Source: DAOPZJ01 sp964587625
GTDB lineage: Bacteria; Bacillota; Clostridia; Oscillospirales; JAKOTC01
DNA length: 64,000 bases
NCBI GenBank assembly: GCA_964587625.1
Contig: CAZPLU010000005.1
Span: 38,154 to 102,153, forward strand
Direction: 5' to 3'
Shown piece after piece: positions 42,313 to 52,176 of the stretch (within the stretch, counting starts at the first letter, position 1; every line of letters begins with the position of its first letter). A program made the position numbers and the translations under genes. A model generated the notes under the pieces. It saw only the letters and a list, made by a program, of their open reading frames with translations, made no database searches and had not been told where the DNA came from.

Positions 42313-43584
42313 CTAATGCCCGCCCTTGATTTTGTCGGAATAGGCCCTTGCCGCCTGCTCCGTCCTGTTGTCCCCGAATTGATAATATTTCCGATCTTTG
42401 AGCGCGTCGGGGAGGTACTGCTGTTCGTAATAATGCCCCGGATGCTCGTGCGGATAGACATAACCCCCGCCGCGCCCGAGTTTTTTCGCGCCGCTGTAAT
42501 GCGCGTCGCGCAAATCGTCGGGAATGTTGCCCGCTTTGCCGGAGCGGATATCCTCGAGCGCCGCGTCGATCGCGCTAATGCCGCTGTTGGACTTGGGCGC
42601 CGTACACAGCAGGATCACCGCGTCGGCCAGCGGGATGCGCGCCTCGGGCATTCCGAGTTGCAACGCCATATCCACCGCCGCCTTGACAATCGGAAGCGCG
42701 TGCGGATAAGCCAGCCCGACGTCCTCCGCCGCCGTGACCATCAGCCGGCGGCAAGCCCCGATCAAATCGCCGCCCTCGAGCAGACGCGCCAAATAATAGA
42801 CGCCCGCGTTTTCGTCGCTGCCGCGGATGGATTTTTGGAACGCGGACAATAAATCGTAATGCGAATCGCCGTCCTTGTCGTGAAAGATCGGCGTGCCGAC
42901 CGACATGCTTTTGATCAGTTCGTCGGTTAAAACGGCTTTGTTGTCCTCCGCCGCGATCTGCACCGCAAGCTCGAAGCAGTTGATCGAGCGCCTTACATCG
43001 CCGCCCCCGGCAGCCGCGAGCAGCGAGAGCGCATCGCCCGAAAACTCGACGGAAATGCCCTGCTCCGTCTGAACAAACCGGGCGGCGCGTTTTAAATTCT
43101 CTTTGATGTCTTCTTCGGCGACCGGTTTGAATTCAAATACCGCGCTGCGGGACAGAATCGCCGGATAGACATAAAAAAACGGGTTTTCGGTCGTGGACGC
43201 GATCAGCGTGATGCGGCCGTTTTCCATATATGAGAGCAGCGTCTGCTGCTGCTTTTTGTTGAAGTATTGGATCTCGTCGAGATAGACCACCACGCCGTCG
43301 GCGCCGAGCAGCGAGTCGAGCTCCTCGACGATCTGCTTGACGTCGGCAGTGGACGAGGTCGTGCCGTTGAGTTTATACAGCCGTTTTCCCGCGGCTTTGG
43401 CGGCGATATTCGCCACCGTGGTCTTGCCGGTGCCGGGCGGGCCGTAAAAGATCATGTTGCTGATTTTATTTTGCCCGACCATGCGGGAGAGCACGCTGCC
43501 CGACCCGACGATATGGCGTTGCCCGACCACTTGTGAGAGAGTGGCCGGACGCATCCGTTCGGCGAGAGGGGCCATGCTTTCCAT
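42313..43584 (-). CDS. rarA: Replication-associated recombination protein RarA (MgsA)
   Basis: A 423-residue clamp-loader-like AAA+ ATPase that acts at stalled replication forks. Walker A is GPPGTGKTT near residue 50, Walker B is VVYLDEIQYFNKKQQ, and sensor 1 is LIASTTENP. GDVRRSINCFELA and the C-terminal PLADAVILLCTAPKSN, HYSGAKKLGRGGGYVYPHEHPGHY are family-specific. The normal length is about 430. ATG 43584 follows GGAG closely. It is 33 bases downstream of glyA. Confidence 0.93.
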   Translation of the reverse strand: MESMAPLAERMRPATLSQVVGQRHIVGSGSVLSRMVGQNKISNMIFYGPPGTGKTTVANIAAKAAGKRLYKLNGTTSSTADVKQIVEELDSLLGADGVVVYLDEIQYFNKKQQQTLLSYMENGRITLIASTTENPFFYVYPAILSRSAVFEFKPVAEEDIKENLKRAARFVQTEQGISVEFSGDALSLLAAAGGGDVRRSINCFELAVQIAAEDNKAVLTDELIKSMSVGTPIFHDKDGDSHYDLLSAFQKSIRGSDENAGVYYLARLLEGGDLIGACRRLMVTAAEDVGLAYPHALPIVKAAVDMALQLGMPEARIPLADAVILLCTAPKSNSGISAIDAALEDIRSGKAGNIPDDLRDAHYSGAKKLGRGGGYVYPHEHPGHYYEQQYLPDALKDRKYYQFGDNRTEQAARAYSDKIKGGH

Positions 43585-43617
43585 AAAAACTCCTAAACCG
43601 ATTGTGAGATCACTCGC

Positions 43618-44871
<1,254 letters not shown>

Positions 44872-45030
44872 AATACAGATCCTTTCCGGCGGTTGCCCTT
44901 CGAGAGGGCAGATGTGAGAGGGCAGATGGGAGAAGGAGACGGGAGGGAAGATTTCTGTCTTTTGTCCTCTGCCTTCTGCATTTCACCGAAGAGGTAAAAA
45001 AATCTGCCCTCTGTCCTCTCCGTTCTGGCC
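44872..45030 (-). promoter_or_regulatory. glyA leader with complementary repeats
   Basis: GAGAGGGCAGATG occurs twice (near 44904 and 44916) and its complement ATCTGCCCTCT lies near 45002, with further CAGAGG/CCTCTG variants between. Alternative hairpins are possible in the glyA 5' UTR. It does not look like a glycine, THF or SAM riboswitch. Confidence 0.4.
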
Positions 45031-45033
45031 TCT

Positions 45034-45062
45034 ATCATAGCAGAATTTGCCGCGGATTTCAA
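45034..45062 (-). promoter_or_regulatory. glyA promoter
   Basis: On the minus strand TTGAAA (45062-45057) and TATGAT (45039-45034) are 17 bases apart. Confidence 0.7.
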
Positions 45063-45148
45063 CCCGAAACCCCCTTTTTTGTCGGAAAACGGATAAAAGC
45101 CCATGAGCGGGAAAAAATGATGTTGAATTTAACTTTGGAGGGTTCACT

Positions 45149-46570
45149 TTGAAACCGATCAGAATTTTATCGAGGCGCTCATTGATTCGCGTGGTGACAT
45201 TTGTATTCGGTGCGCTATTCGTATCCGTTTGCTTTGCCGTCAGCGGTTATGTCGTCGCCAACAACTACAAAACGGCGCTGGGATACTCCTATTCCCGCGC
45301 GCTCGACGACCTCGGTTATTATACCCAATCCATCAACACCGCGCTGACCAAGGGCATTTATGCCGGAACCAAGGCGCAGTTTTTGGGCACGGTCAACAAG
45401 CTCACCTCCGACGCCGCGCAGGCCAAGGGCAATCTCTCGATTTTGCCGCAGTCGGGCGTCGATCTGACCAACACCTACAGGTTTTTATCCCAGGTCGGAG
45501 ATTATGCGCTCGCGCTCAACCGTAAACTCACCGAGGGCGGGTATTTGACCGATGCGGAATGGGAGAACATGCGCAAACTCTCTGAATACTGCGCGGTCAT
45601 GTCCGAGGAGATCGAGGTGATGCGCTCGATCGTTATGGATGAGGAGTTCCTGAGAGGTCATGTCAAGCAGATTATGGAAAAAGAGAATATGGGCAACGAG
45701 GAGGGACAATCGCAGGAACAGGCGGTCAACGCCCCGGCGGAGGGCGGCGAGGAGGATCCGAGCAGCGAAAAGAGCATGGGCGACGGATACGGGGATCTCG
45801 AGGCCGGATTCAGCGGCTATCCCACGTTGATTTATGACGGACCGTTCTCGGACCATCTGCTCAATCAAAATCCGAAATTTATTCAAGGCATGCCCGAAGT
45901 AGACGAGGCGAATGCCGCCGCCATTGCCTCTAAGGTCACCGGCCTGCCCGCAGATCAACTCGGAACGCCCGGCACGGAGGAGAGCAGTATGCCGTCATAT
46001 TGCTTCTTCTCCGGTGAAATCAGCGCCGCGGTGACCAAAGCCGGCGGAATACCGGTGTATATGACCAACAGCAGAAACATCGGCGGCGCGAACATCGACG
46101 CAAATCGCGCCGTGCAAAACGCCGCGCAGTTTTTGGAAGGCCTGGGGTTCAAGCATATGAAAATGACTTATTATATGATCAACGAGAATACCTGCACGAT
46201 CAACTTTGCGTCCACCATCGGCAGCACGATCGTCTATCCCGATTTGATCAAGGTCATGGTCGCGCTCGACAACGGCAGCATCTGCGGTTACGATGCGCGC
46301 GGTTATATCATGAATCATCAGGAGCGTTCTTTGCCCCAAGAGATCATCTCAAAGACCGAGGGGCTGAAGGCGGTCAGCCCGAAACTCGCGGTGGAATCGG
46401 TGGCGACGGTCATCGTTCCGACCGAATGGGGCAAAGAGGCCTTTTGCTATGAATATAAATGCAGAGGGCAGGAAAATGAACACATTCTGGCCTATGTCGA
46501 CGCCCAAACCGGCGAGGCGATGAAGCTGCTGATTCTGCTTGAAAATGAAAACGGGGCGCTGACGATATGA
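45149..46570 (+). CDS. ypeB: Spore germination protein YpeB
   Basis: A 473-residue YpeB-family protein, needed in Bacillus to place and control the cortex-lytic enzyme SleB. It has an N-terminal helix (VVTFVFGALFVSVCFAVSGYVV), a coiled N-terminal domain to about residue 180, an acidic linker (GNEEGQSQEQAVN) and C-terminal PepSY-like repeats with KVTGLPADQL and KLAVESVATVIVPTEW. The RBS GGAGG precedes the TTG start at 45149. SleB, the usual operon partner, is not next to it. Its presence argues for an endospore-forming lineage. Confidence 0.88.
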   Translation: MKPIRILSRRSLIRVVTFVFGALFVSVCFAVSGYVVANNYKTALGYSYSRALDDLGYYTQSINTALTKGIYAGTKAQFLGTVNKLTSDAAQAKGNLSILPQSGVDLTNTYRFLSQVGDYALALNRKLTEGGYLTDAEWENMRKLSEYCAVMSEEIEVMRSIVMDEEFLRGHVKQIMEKENMGNEEGQSQEQAVNAPAEGGEEDPSSEKSMGDGYGDLEAGFSGYPTLIYDGPFSDHLLNQNPKFIQGMPEVDEANAAAIASKVTGLPADQLGTPGTEESSMPSYCFFSGEISAAVTKAGGIPVYMTNSRNIGGANIDANRAVQNAAQFLEGLGFKHMKMTYYMINENTCTINFASTIGSTIVYPDLIKVMVALDNGSICGYDARGYIMNHQERSLPQEIISKTEGLKAVSPKLAVESVATVIVPTEWGKEAFCYEYKCRGQENEHILAYVDAQTGEAMKLLILLENENGALTI

Positions 46571-46599
46571 TTGACTGGAAAAGCAAATTGTGGTAAACT
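46571..46599 (+). promoter_or_regulatory. Promoter of the surface polysaccharide operon
   Basis: TTGACT (46571-46576), starting directly after the ypeB stop, and TAAACT (46594-46599) are 17 bases apart. Confidence 0.6.
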
Positions 46600-46632
46600 G
46601 CAATTGAATATTTTTGAGGGGAGCTGATATGG

Positions 46633-47490
46633 CTGAAGAATATCCTTATCACCGGGAGCGGCAGCTATATCGGCTCCTTTTTTGAAGATTATTCAAAGCG
46701 TCTTTCGCCCGAATACCGCGTCACAACCCTTGATATGAAAAACGAGGCCTGGAAAAAATTCGATTTTTCCGGCTATGACACGGTGTTTCACGTCGCCGGA
46801 ATCGCCCATGCCGATCTCAAAAACACAGGCGACGCGTATTTCAATGTCAACCGCGATCTGGCGGTCGCAACCGCCGTCAAAGCCAAAACCGCCGGAGTAA
46901 GACAGTTTATATTGATGAGCACCATGAAGGTCTATCCCTCGCCCACGCTTCAACATCCGATTGAGATCACCGCGAATACCCCTCCCGCGCCGGATACGGT
47001 CTACGGGCTGAGCAAGCTGCAGGCCGAGCGGGGCCTCCGCGCATTGGAGGACGGGGGGTTTCGTGTCGTCGTCCTGCGCCCGCCGATGATCTACGGCCCC
47101 GGCTGCAAGGGCAATTATCCCAAACTCTCCCGATACGGACAAAGGCACTCGGCATTTCCGGATGTCAAAAACCGCCGCAGCATGCTGTATATCGAAAATT
47201 TGTGCGAATTTGTCCGATTGATGATTCAAAACGACGAGCGCGGCATATTCTTTCCGCAAAACGACGCGTACGTCTGCACTTCAGACCTTGTCGCCGAGAT
47301 CGCCGCTTTTCACGGCAGAGACATCCGATTGGTCAAAACGGGGCCGCTGCTCCGATGGGCGTCATGGTTCGTCAAAAAGCTCAACAACGCGTTTTCGACC
47401 TATACGTATGAGCAGTCGATGAGCGAATACCGCGAGAATTACCGGGTCACGGACTTCACGCAATCCGTCATCCGCACGGAAGGCGGTTGA
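46633..47490 (+). CDS. NAD-dependent epimerase/dehydratase, start disturbed
   Basis: An extended SDR-type nucleotide-sugar enzyme of about 285 residues. The frame includes the Rossmann motif NILITGSGSYIGSF at 46639 onward, VFHVAGIAH, LMSTMKVYP, the YxxxK pair in VYGLSKLQAE and LRPPMIYGPG. The in-frame start is unclear: the well-placed ATG 46629 (after GAGGGGAG) is in another frame that soon stops, while this frame offers only CTG 46633 before a stop at 46615, or ATG 46735, which would remove the NAD-binding motif. One extra base near 46632 (frameshift or sequencing error) would explain it. It is the first gene of the polysaccharide operon. Confidence 0.75.
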   Translation: MKNILITGSGSYIGSFFEDYSKRLSPEYRVTTLDMKNEAWKKFDFSGYDTVFHVAGIAHADLKNTGDAYFNVNRDLAVATAVKAKTAGVRQFILMSTMKVYPSPTLQHPIEITANTPPAPDTVYGLSKLQAERGLRALEDGGFRVVVLRPPMIYGPGCKGNYPKLSRYGQRHSAFPDVKNRRSMLYIENLCEFVRLMIQNDERGIFFPQNDAYVCTSDLVAEIAAFHGRDIRLVKTGPLLRWASWFVKKLNNAFSTYTYEQSMSEYRENYRVTDFTQSVIRTEGG

Positions 47491-48230
47491 AAACCGTGAA
47501 GTTCAGCGTTGTCACCGCCGTCCGGAACGGGGAAGCCGAGATCGGGCGCACCATGCGCTCGGTGCTGGCTCAGACATATCCCGCGCCCTTCGAATACATC
47601 CTTGTAGACGGCGCTTCGTCCGACAAAACCCTTGAAACCGCAAAGACGCTCGTCTCCCAATTCGAACGGCGCGGCGCTTCCGTGACCCTCATCTCCGAAC
47701 CCGACAAGGGCATATACGACGCCATGAACAAGGGGATCGGCGCCGCTTCCGGCGACATTATCGGCCTGCTCAACTGCGGCGACATCTACATGCCCGACGC
47801 GCTTGCCGAGACCGAGAAGGTCTTTGACGCGGGCTGTGACCTCTCTTACGCGGACATCCTGATCCGGCGCGGAAAAAGAACATATGTCAAACGCGCAAAA
47901 AATTATGCCCGGCCGACTTCCCGCGGCTGGAATCACCCGACCCAGTTTGTCTCCAAACGCATTTATGACAGTTTTCGCTATTCGCTCGACTGCGGCGTCT
48001 ATGCCGACCTCGATTTCTTCTTCAAGGTCAAATACGGCGGTCGGCGCATCGCGTTGATCCCGACGGTGCTGGCGGAATTTGAATTCGGCGGCGTCAGCAA
48101 CAAGAAGACGCTGAAAGCGATGTGTTCGCGCATCAAAACCCGATATCACGTCTACCGCAGAAACGGATTTTCACCGTTGTTTTGGTTTGAATGCGTCTGG
48201 ATGGAACTGGTCAAGTTTTTATGGAGTTGA
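47487..48230 (+). CDS. Glycosyltransferase family 2
   Basis: A 247-residue GT-A enzyme that transfers a sugar from a nucleotide donor to a growing glycan at the membrane face. The N-terminal FSVVTAVRNGEAEIGRTMRSVLAQTYP is the standard GT2 opening; ILVDGASSDKT and the metal site region GLLNCGDIYMPDAL (in place of DxD) follow, as in WcaA/WfgS-type enzymes. TTG 47487 overlaps the epimerase stop; GTG 47496 is the other option, with GGAAGG 12 bases upstream. The last part of the gene is followed directly by the fucokinase gene. Confidence 0.9.
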   Translation: MKTVKFSVVTAVRNGEAEIGRTMRSVLAQTYPAPFEYILVDGASSDKTLETAKTLVSQFERRGASVTLISEPDKGIYDAMNKGIGAASGDIIGLLNCGDIYMPDALAETEKVFDAGCDLSYADILIRRGKRTYVKRAKNYARPTSRGWNHPTQFVSKRIYDSFRYSLDCGVYADLDFFFKVKYGGRRIALIPTVLAEFEFGGVSNKKTLKAMCSRIKTRYHVYRRNGFSPLFWFECVWMELVKFLWS

Positions 48231-48271
48231 CGGCGCTTTCCCACATATATCAGCCGGGGGGTGAACAGAAT

Positions 48272-50986
48272 ATGGAAAAAGGGGATTGGCGTGCCGTCGC
48301 CTCGCGGCAACGCGCGGATTATCTGCAGCTGCTGGCCGATTCGTCGCGCCCTTTTTTCGATATCGTCGCCGTCACCGCCTCGAACGAACGCCAAGCCGAG
48401 ACCTATCAAGCCGAGATCCATCGGAGAAGAACAGCCGGATTGATTCCGTTGGCTCGGTATGAAATCATCGCCGACCCCGGCGGAAAACGCGTCGGCTCGG
48501 GCGGGGCCACTTTGAATCTGCTCTCCGAATTGGGCGATGTGAGCGGGCAGAAGATTTTGATCATCCATTCGGGCGGGGACAGCCGCCGCATTCCGCAATA
48601 TTCCGCGCGCGGCAAGCTGTTTTCGCCGATTCCGCGACCGATGGCCGACGGGAGCGCCGAGTGCCTGTTCGACGAACTGATGATCACGGCTTCGGGCGTC
48701 GCGGGGCGGATGCCCGCCGGGGCGCTCGTGATGTCGGGCGACGTGTTGGTGCTGTTCGACCCGTCTCGGATCACTCAGCCGAAACTGCGGAAGGGGGACT
48801 GCGCGATCACCGCGAGAGCGCCCGCAGAAGTGGGGCGGGAACACGGGGTGTTTTTATGCCGCAACGAAGAAGTCGCCGAATTTTTACACAAACGCTCCGT
48901 GGACGATCTGAAACGGCGCGGCGCGGTTTCGGCGGAAGGGAGCGTCGAACTCGACACCGGCATGATCTTTTTATCCGAGCCGACGCTGGATATTTTACGC
49001 AATCTCGCGGCCGACCATAGAGACGAACTGATCGACGAATCGGTCCGGATGAATTTTTACGGCGATCTGCTCTATCCGGTCGCGGCCGATTCAACTTTTG
49101 AAAACTATCTTGACCAAAGCGGGGAACTGCCCCGCTCGGAAAAGCGCGATACGGCGCGCAAATTGCTGTGGGACGCCCTGCGCCGCCGCAGATTGCGCAC
49201 CCTCCCGCTCTGTCCCGCGCGCTTTATCCACTTCGGAACCAACCGCGAACTGTTGCAGCTGATGACCGAGGGCGTCGCGGAACTCGCCGATTTGGGGTGG
49301 AACGCCACCATCCATTCCGATGCCTACGGCGAATTCACCGCGATCAATTCCATCGTCCGGCACAGCGACGCCGGCAAGTGCTATATCGAGGACAGCCGCG
49401 TGCTGCGCTGCCGCATCGGCGACGGCTGCATCATCTCGGGCTGCGACCTCGAGGGTGTGACCGTGCCCGACAATACGGTTTTAAGCGGTTATTTTCAAAC
49501 CGACGGGACGGTCTGTGTGCGCTGCTGCGGACTCGACGACAACCCGAAGGAGAACCGTCATTTCGGCCGCAAACTCGATCGGATTTTATGGCACGCGCCG
49601 GTTTTTACTTCCCGTTCCGAACCGAAACAAGCGGCAAACGATGCGCTTGACATCGTCAACGGAATAACCCCCGCCGACGCAAAACTCGGTTTCGACACGA
49701 GTTTTGAAAACTGCGACCTCGGCGCGATGGCGGATTGGCGCGCTTTTCTCGCCGCGCAAGTGCAAAAACAGAGATCGGCTTTCGAGGCCGTGCGCGACTT
49801 GGTCATCTCCTCCGAGATGCCGGCGCATCCGCTGCCCGATCCGCGCACGATCAAAGGCAACTGCCGCGTCCGGCTGCCGCTCCGGGTCAACTGGGGCGGC
49901 TGGACCGATACCCCGCCGTACTGTTATGAAAACGGCGGCGCCGTGCTGAACGCGGCCGTCATCATCGGCGGAAAACTGCCCGTTACGGCGGTGTTGAGAC
50001 GCCATGAAAAACGATTTGTGACGCTGATGTGCGCGGACAGCGGCGAAAAAGCCGACTTTTATGAATTGGAACCGCTTCAGCGCTGCGACGACCCGCTCGA
50101 CCCGTTTGCTCTGCACAAGGCGGCGCTGCTGTGCTGTCGGGTGCTGCCCGTCAGCGGCGGCTCGCTGCGCTCGCTCTTGGAGCGGTTCGGCGGCGGCTTT
50201 ACGCTCTCCACGAAAGTCGAGGGTATCCCGCGCGGCTCGGGACTCGGAACCAGCAGCATTCTTGCGGCGGCTTGCGTCAAGGCGATTTATCAGTTTTTCG
50301 GGATCGAAGCCGATGACGCGGCCGTGTTTTCCCGTGTGTTGTGCATCGAGCAATTGATGAGCACCGGCGGCGGCTGGCAGGATCAAGTCGGCGGACTTGT
50401 CCCGGGCATCAAGCTCGTGACCTCGAAAGCCGGAGCGCCGCAGGCACTCGAAGTCGAACCGGTGGCCGTTTCCGAGGAGGTCTTTTCGGAATTTTCAAAC
50501 CGATTCGCATTGATTTATACGGGAGAACGCCGTCTCGCGCGGTTTTTGCTGCGTGAGATCATGGGCAAATACCTCGCGCGTGAACCCGAGGCGCTTGAGG
50601 CGCTCAAACGCTCCGACAAACTCTGTGTCTCCATGCGGGATGCGCTTTTACACGGCGATCTCGACGGATTTGCCGTCTTGATGGACGCGGCGTGGGAATG
50701 CCGTTTAAAACTTGATAAAAACACCACCGATAAGCGCATCGAGGAGATTTTCGCGGTCTGTGAGCCCTACATCGACGGCAGATTTGTCTGCGGCGCGGGC
50801 GGCGGCGGATTTTTACAGGTCATGTTGAAAAAGGATACCTCCAAAGCGACGTTGGCGGAGGCGTTATACCGGACATTCGGCGGCGAGGTCTATGTCAGCA
50901 ACAGCGCGTTTTATACGGCACGCCCCCGTCGGACCCGCCGGATCGGCGCGACACCCCGGACGATGAAAAAAGGTGATTTTAAATGA
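48272..50986 (+). CDS. fkp: Bifunctional L-fucokinase/GDP-L-fucose pyrophosphorylase (Fkp-like)
   Basis: A 904-residue two-domain protein. The N-terminal half is a fucose-1-phosphate guanylyltransferase-like domain with ADPGGKRVGSGGATLNLL near residues 65-82 and a beta-helix region (VLRCRIGDGCIISGCDLEGV). The C-terminal half is a GHMP kinase with RLPLRVNWGGWTDTPPY near 530, the ATP loop PRGSGLGTSS near 650 and CGAGGGGFLQ. Bacteroides Fkp (about 950 residues) salvages fucose to GDP-fucose with this design. A heptose or other deoxyhexose substrate is not excluded. The start ATG 48272 follows GGGGGGTG; upstream in-frame ATGs overlap the GT2 gene. It supplies an activated sugar to the neighbouring glycosyltransferases. 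Confidence 0.85.
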   Translation: MEKGDWRAVASRQRADYLQLLADSSRPFFDIVAVTASNERQAETYQAEIHRRRTAGLIPLARYEIIADPGGKRVGSGGATLNLLSELGDVSGQKILIIHSGGDSRRIPQYSARGKLFSPIPRPMADGSAECLFDELMITASGVAGRMPAGALVMSGDVLVLFDPSRITQPKLRKGDCAITARAPAEVGREHGVFLCRNEEVAEFLHKRSVDDLKRRGAVSAEGSVELDTGMIFLSEPTLDILRNLAADHRDELIDESVRMNFYGDLLYPVAADSTFENYLDQSGELPRSEKRDTARKLLWDALRRRRLRTLPLCPARFIHFGTNRELLQLMTEGVAELADLGWNATIHSDAYGEFTAINSIVRHSDAGKCYIEDSRVLRCRIGDGCIISGCDLEGVTVPDNTVLSGYFQTDGTVCVRCCGLDDNPKENRHFGRKLDRILWHAPVFTSRSEPKQAANDALDIVNGITPADAKLGFDTSFENCDLGAMADWRAFLAAQVQKQRSAFEAVRDLVISSEMPAHPLPDPRTIKGNCRVRLPLRVNWGGWTDTPPYCYENGGAVLNAAVIIGGKLPVTAVLRRHEKRFVTLMCADSGEKADFYELEPLQRCDDPLDPFALHKAALLCCRVLPVSGGSLRSLLERFGGGFTLSTKVEGIPRGSGLGTSSILAAACVKAIYQFFGIEADDAAVFSRVLCIEQLMSTGGGWQDQVGGLVPGIKLVTSKAGAPQALEVEPVAVSEEVFSEFSNRFALIYTGERRLARFLLREIMGKYLAREPEALEALKRSDKLCVSMRDALLHGDLDGFAVLMDAAWECRLKLDKNTTDKRIEEIFAVCEPYIDGRFVCGAGGGGFLQVMLKKDTSKATLAEALYRTFGGEVYVSNSAFYTARPRRTRRIGATPRTMKKGDFK

Positions 50987-52176
50987 GGGTTTTACAGATC
51001 AATTCGGTCTGTACCGGCGCAAGCACCGGCACCATCTGCGTCCAACTGTCCGGGATGGTCACCGCAAGGGGCGGCGATTGCCTGATCGCGTACGGGCGAG
51101 GCCTGCCCGCTCCTTCGGTCGAATCGCTGCGCACCGAAAAGCGCATCGGATTTTTGGCGCATGTTTTGCTCTCGCGGCTGACCGACCGGCAGGGGTTTTT
51201 TTCCGGTGCCGCCACGAAAAAGCTCTGCGGTCTGATCAGGGAATATGACCCCGATATCGTCCATTTACACAACCTCCACGGCTATTATTTGAACAACGAG
51301 ATTCTGTTTGCGGAATTGGCGCGGACGGACAAGCCGATCGTGATGACCCTGCACGACTGCTGGACTTTTACCGGACACTGCGCCTATCCGTTGGCGTGCG
51401 GAAAATGGAAGACCGGATGCGGGAAATGCCCGAGGATCAAGAGTTATCCAAAGGCCGTCATCGATCAAAGCCGGCGGAATTTCAAAGACAAGAACCGGCT
51501 TTTTACGCTCCCGCAAAATGTGACCGTCGTGACGCCGTCGAACTGGCTCGCGGGATTGGCCAAACACTCGTTTTTGGAAAAATATCCGATAAAAATCATT
51601 CCCAACGGCATTGATCTCACGGTCTTTCGGCCAACCGTGAGTGATTTTAAAGCAAAGAACGGAATAAAAGAAGGCGAAAAAATAGCGCTCGGCGTTGCCA
51701 ATTTCCATGACCCGAACAAGGGTTTTAACGATTTTACCGCGCTGCCGAAGCTCCTGCCCGGCTGTCGGATCGTACTTGTCGGGCTGAGCGAAAAACAGAT
51801 CTCTTCGCTGCCTGAGGGGATGTCCGGCTTCTGCCGGATCAAAAATCCGTCTCAACTGGCGGAAATCTATTCCGCCGCCGACGTTTTTGTCAATCCCACC
51901 TATGCCGATAATTTTCCGACGGTCAACCTCGAGGCGCTTGCCTGCGGCACGCCGGTGATCACATATGAAACCGGCGGCAGCGCAGAGGCGCTCGGCGGCG
52001 GCTGCGGCATGGCTGTTGCGGCCGGTGACCGGAAAGCGCTCGCCCAAGCCGTGAAAAATTGCATCATCGATCCGCCCACCCGTGAAAAATGCCGCAACAG
52101 GGCGCTTTTATACGATAAAAACGACCGATTCGAGGAATATTACCGATTGTATGAACAACTGATAAGAGGCGAGTGA
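50983..52176 (+). CDS. Glycosyltransferase family 4 (WcaC-like)
   Basis: A 397-residue GT-B enzyme. The N-terminal half has VLQINSVCTGASTGTICVQLS and the conserved DPDIVHLHNLHGYY; LHDCWTFTGHCAYPLACGKWKTGCGKC with its cysteines is typical of colanic-acid-type WcaC enzymes. The C-terminal donor site shows FVNPTYADNFPTVNLEALACG and the EX7E-like glutamates. Start and stop overlap the fucokinase gene (ATGA). The product transfers a hexose or fucose during polysaccharide assembly; the exact donor is unknown. Confidence 0.9.
   Translation: MRVLQINSVCTGASTGTICVQLSGMVTARGGDCLIAYGRGLPAPSVESLRTEKRIGFLAHVLLSRLTDRQGFFSGAATKKLCGLIREYDPDIVHLHNLHGYYLNNEILFAELARTDKPIVMTLHDCWTFTGHCAYPLACGKWKTGCGKCPRIKSYPKAVIDQSRRNFKDKNRLFTLPQNVTVVTPSNWLAGLAKHSFLEKYPIKIIPNGIDLTVFRPTVSDFKAKNGIKEGEKIALGVANFHDPNKGFNDFTALPKLLPGCRIVLVGLSEKQISSLPEGMSGFCRIKNPSQLAEIYSAADVFVNPTYADNFPTVNLEALACGTPVITYETGGSAEALGGGCGMAVAAGDRKALAQAVKNCIIDPPTREKCRNRALLYDKNDRFEEYYRLYEQLIRGE

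Noticed and set aside
44872..45030. Glycine or folate riboswitch before glyA
   Set aside because: The leader is purine/pyrimidine repeats without the conserved cores of those classes.
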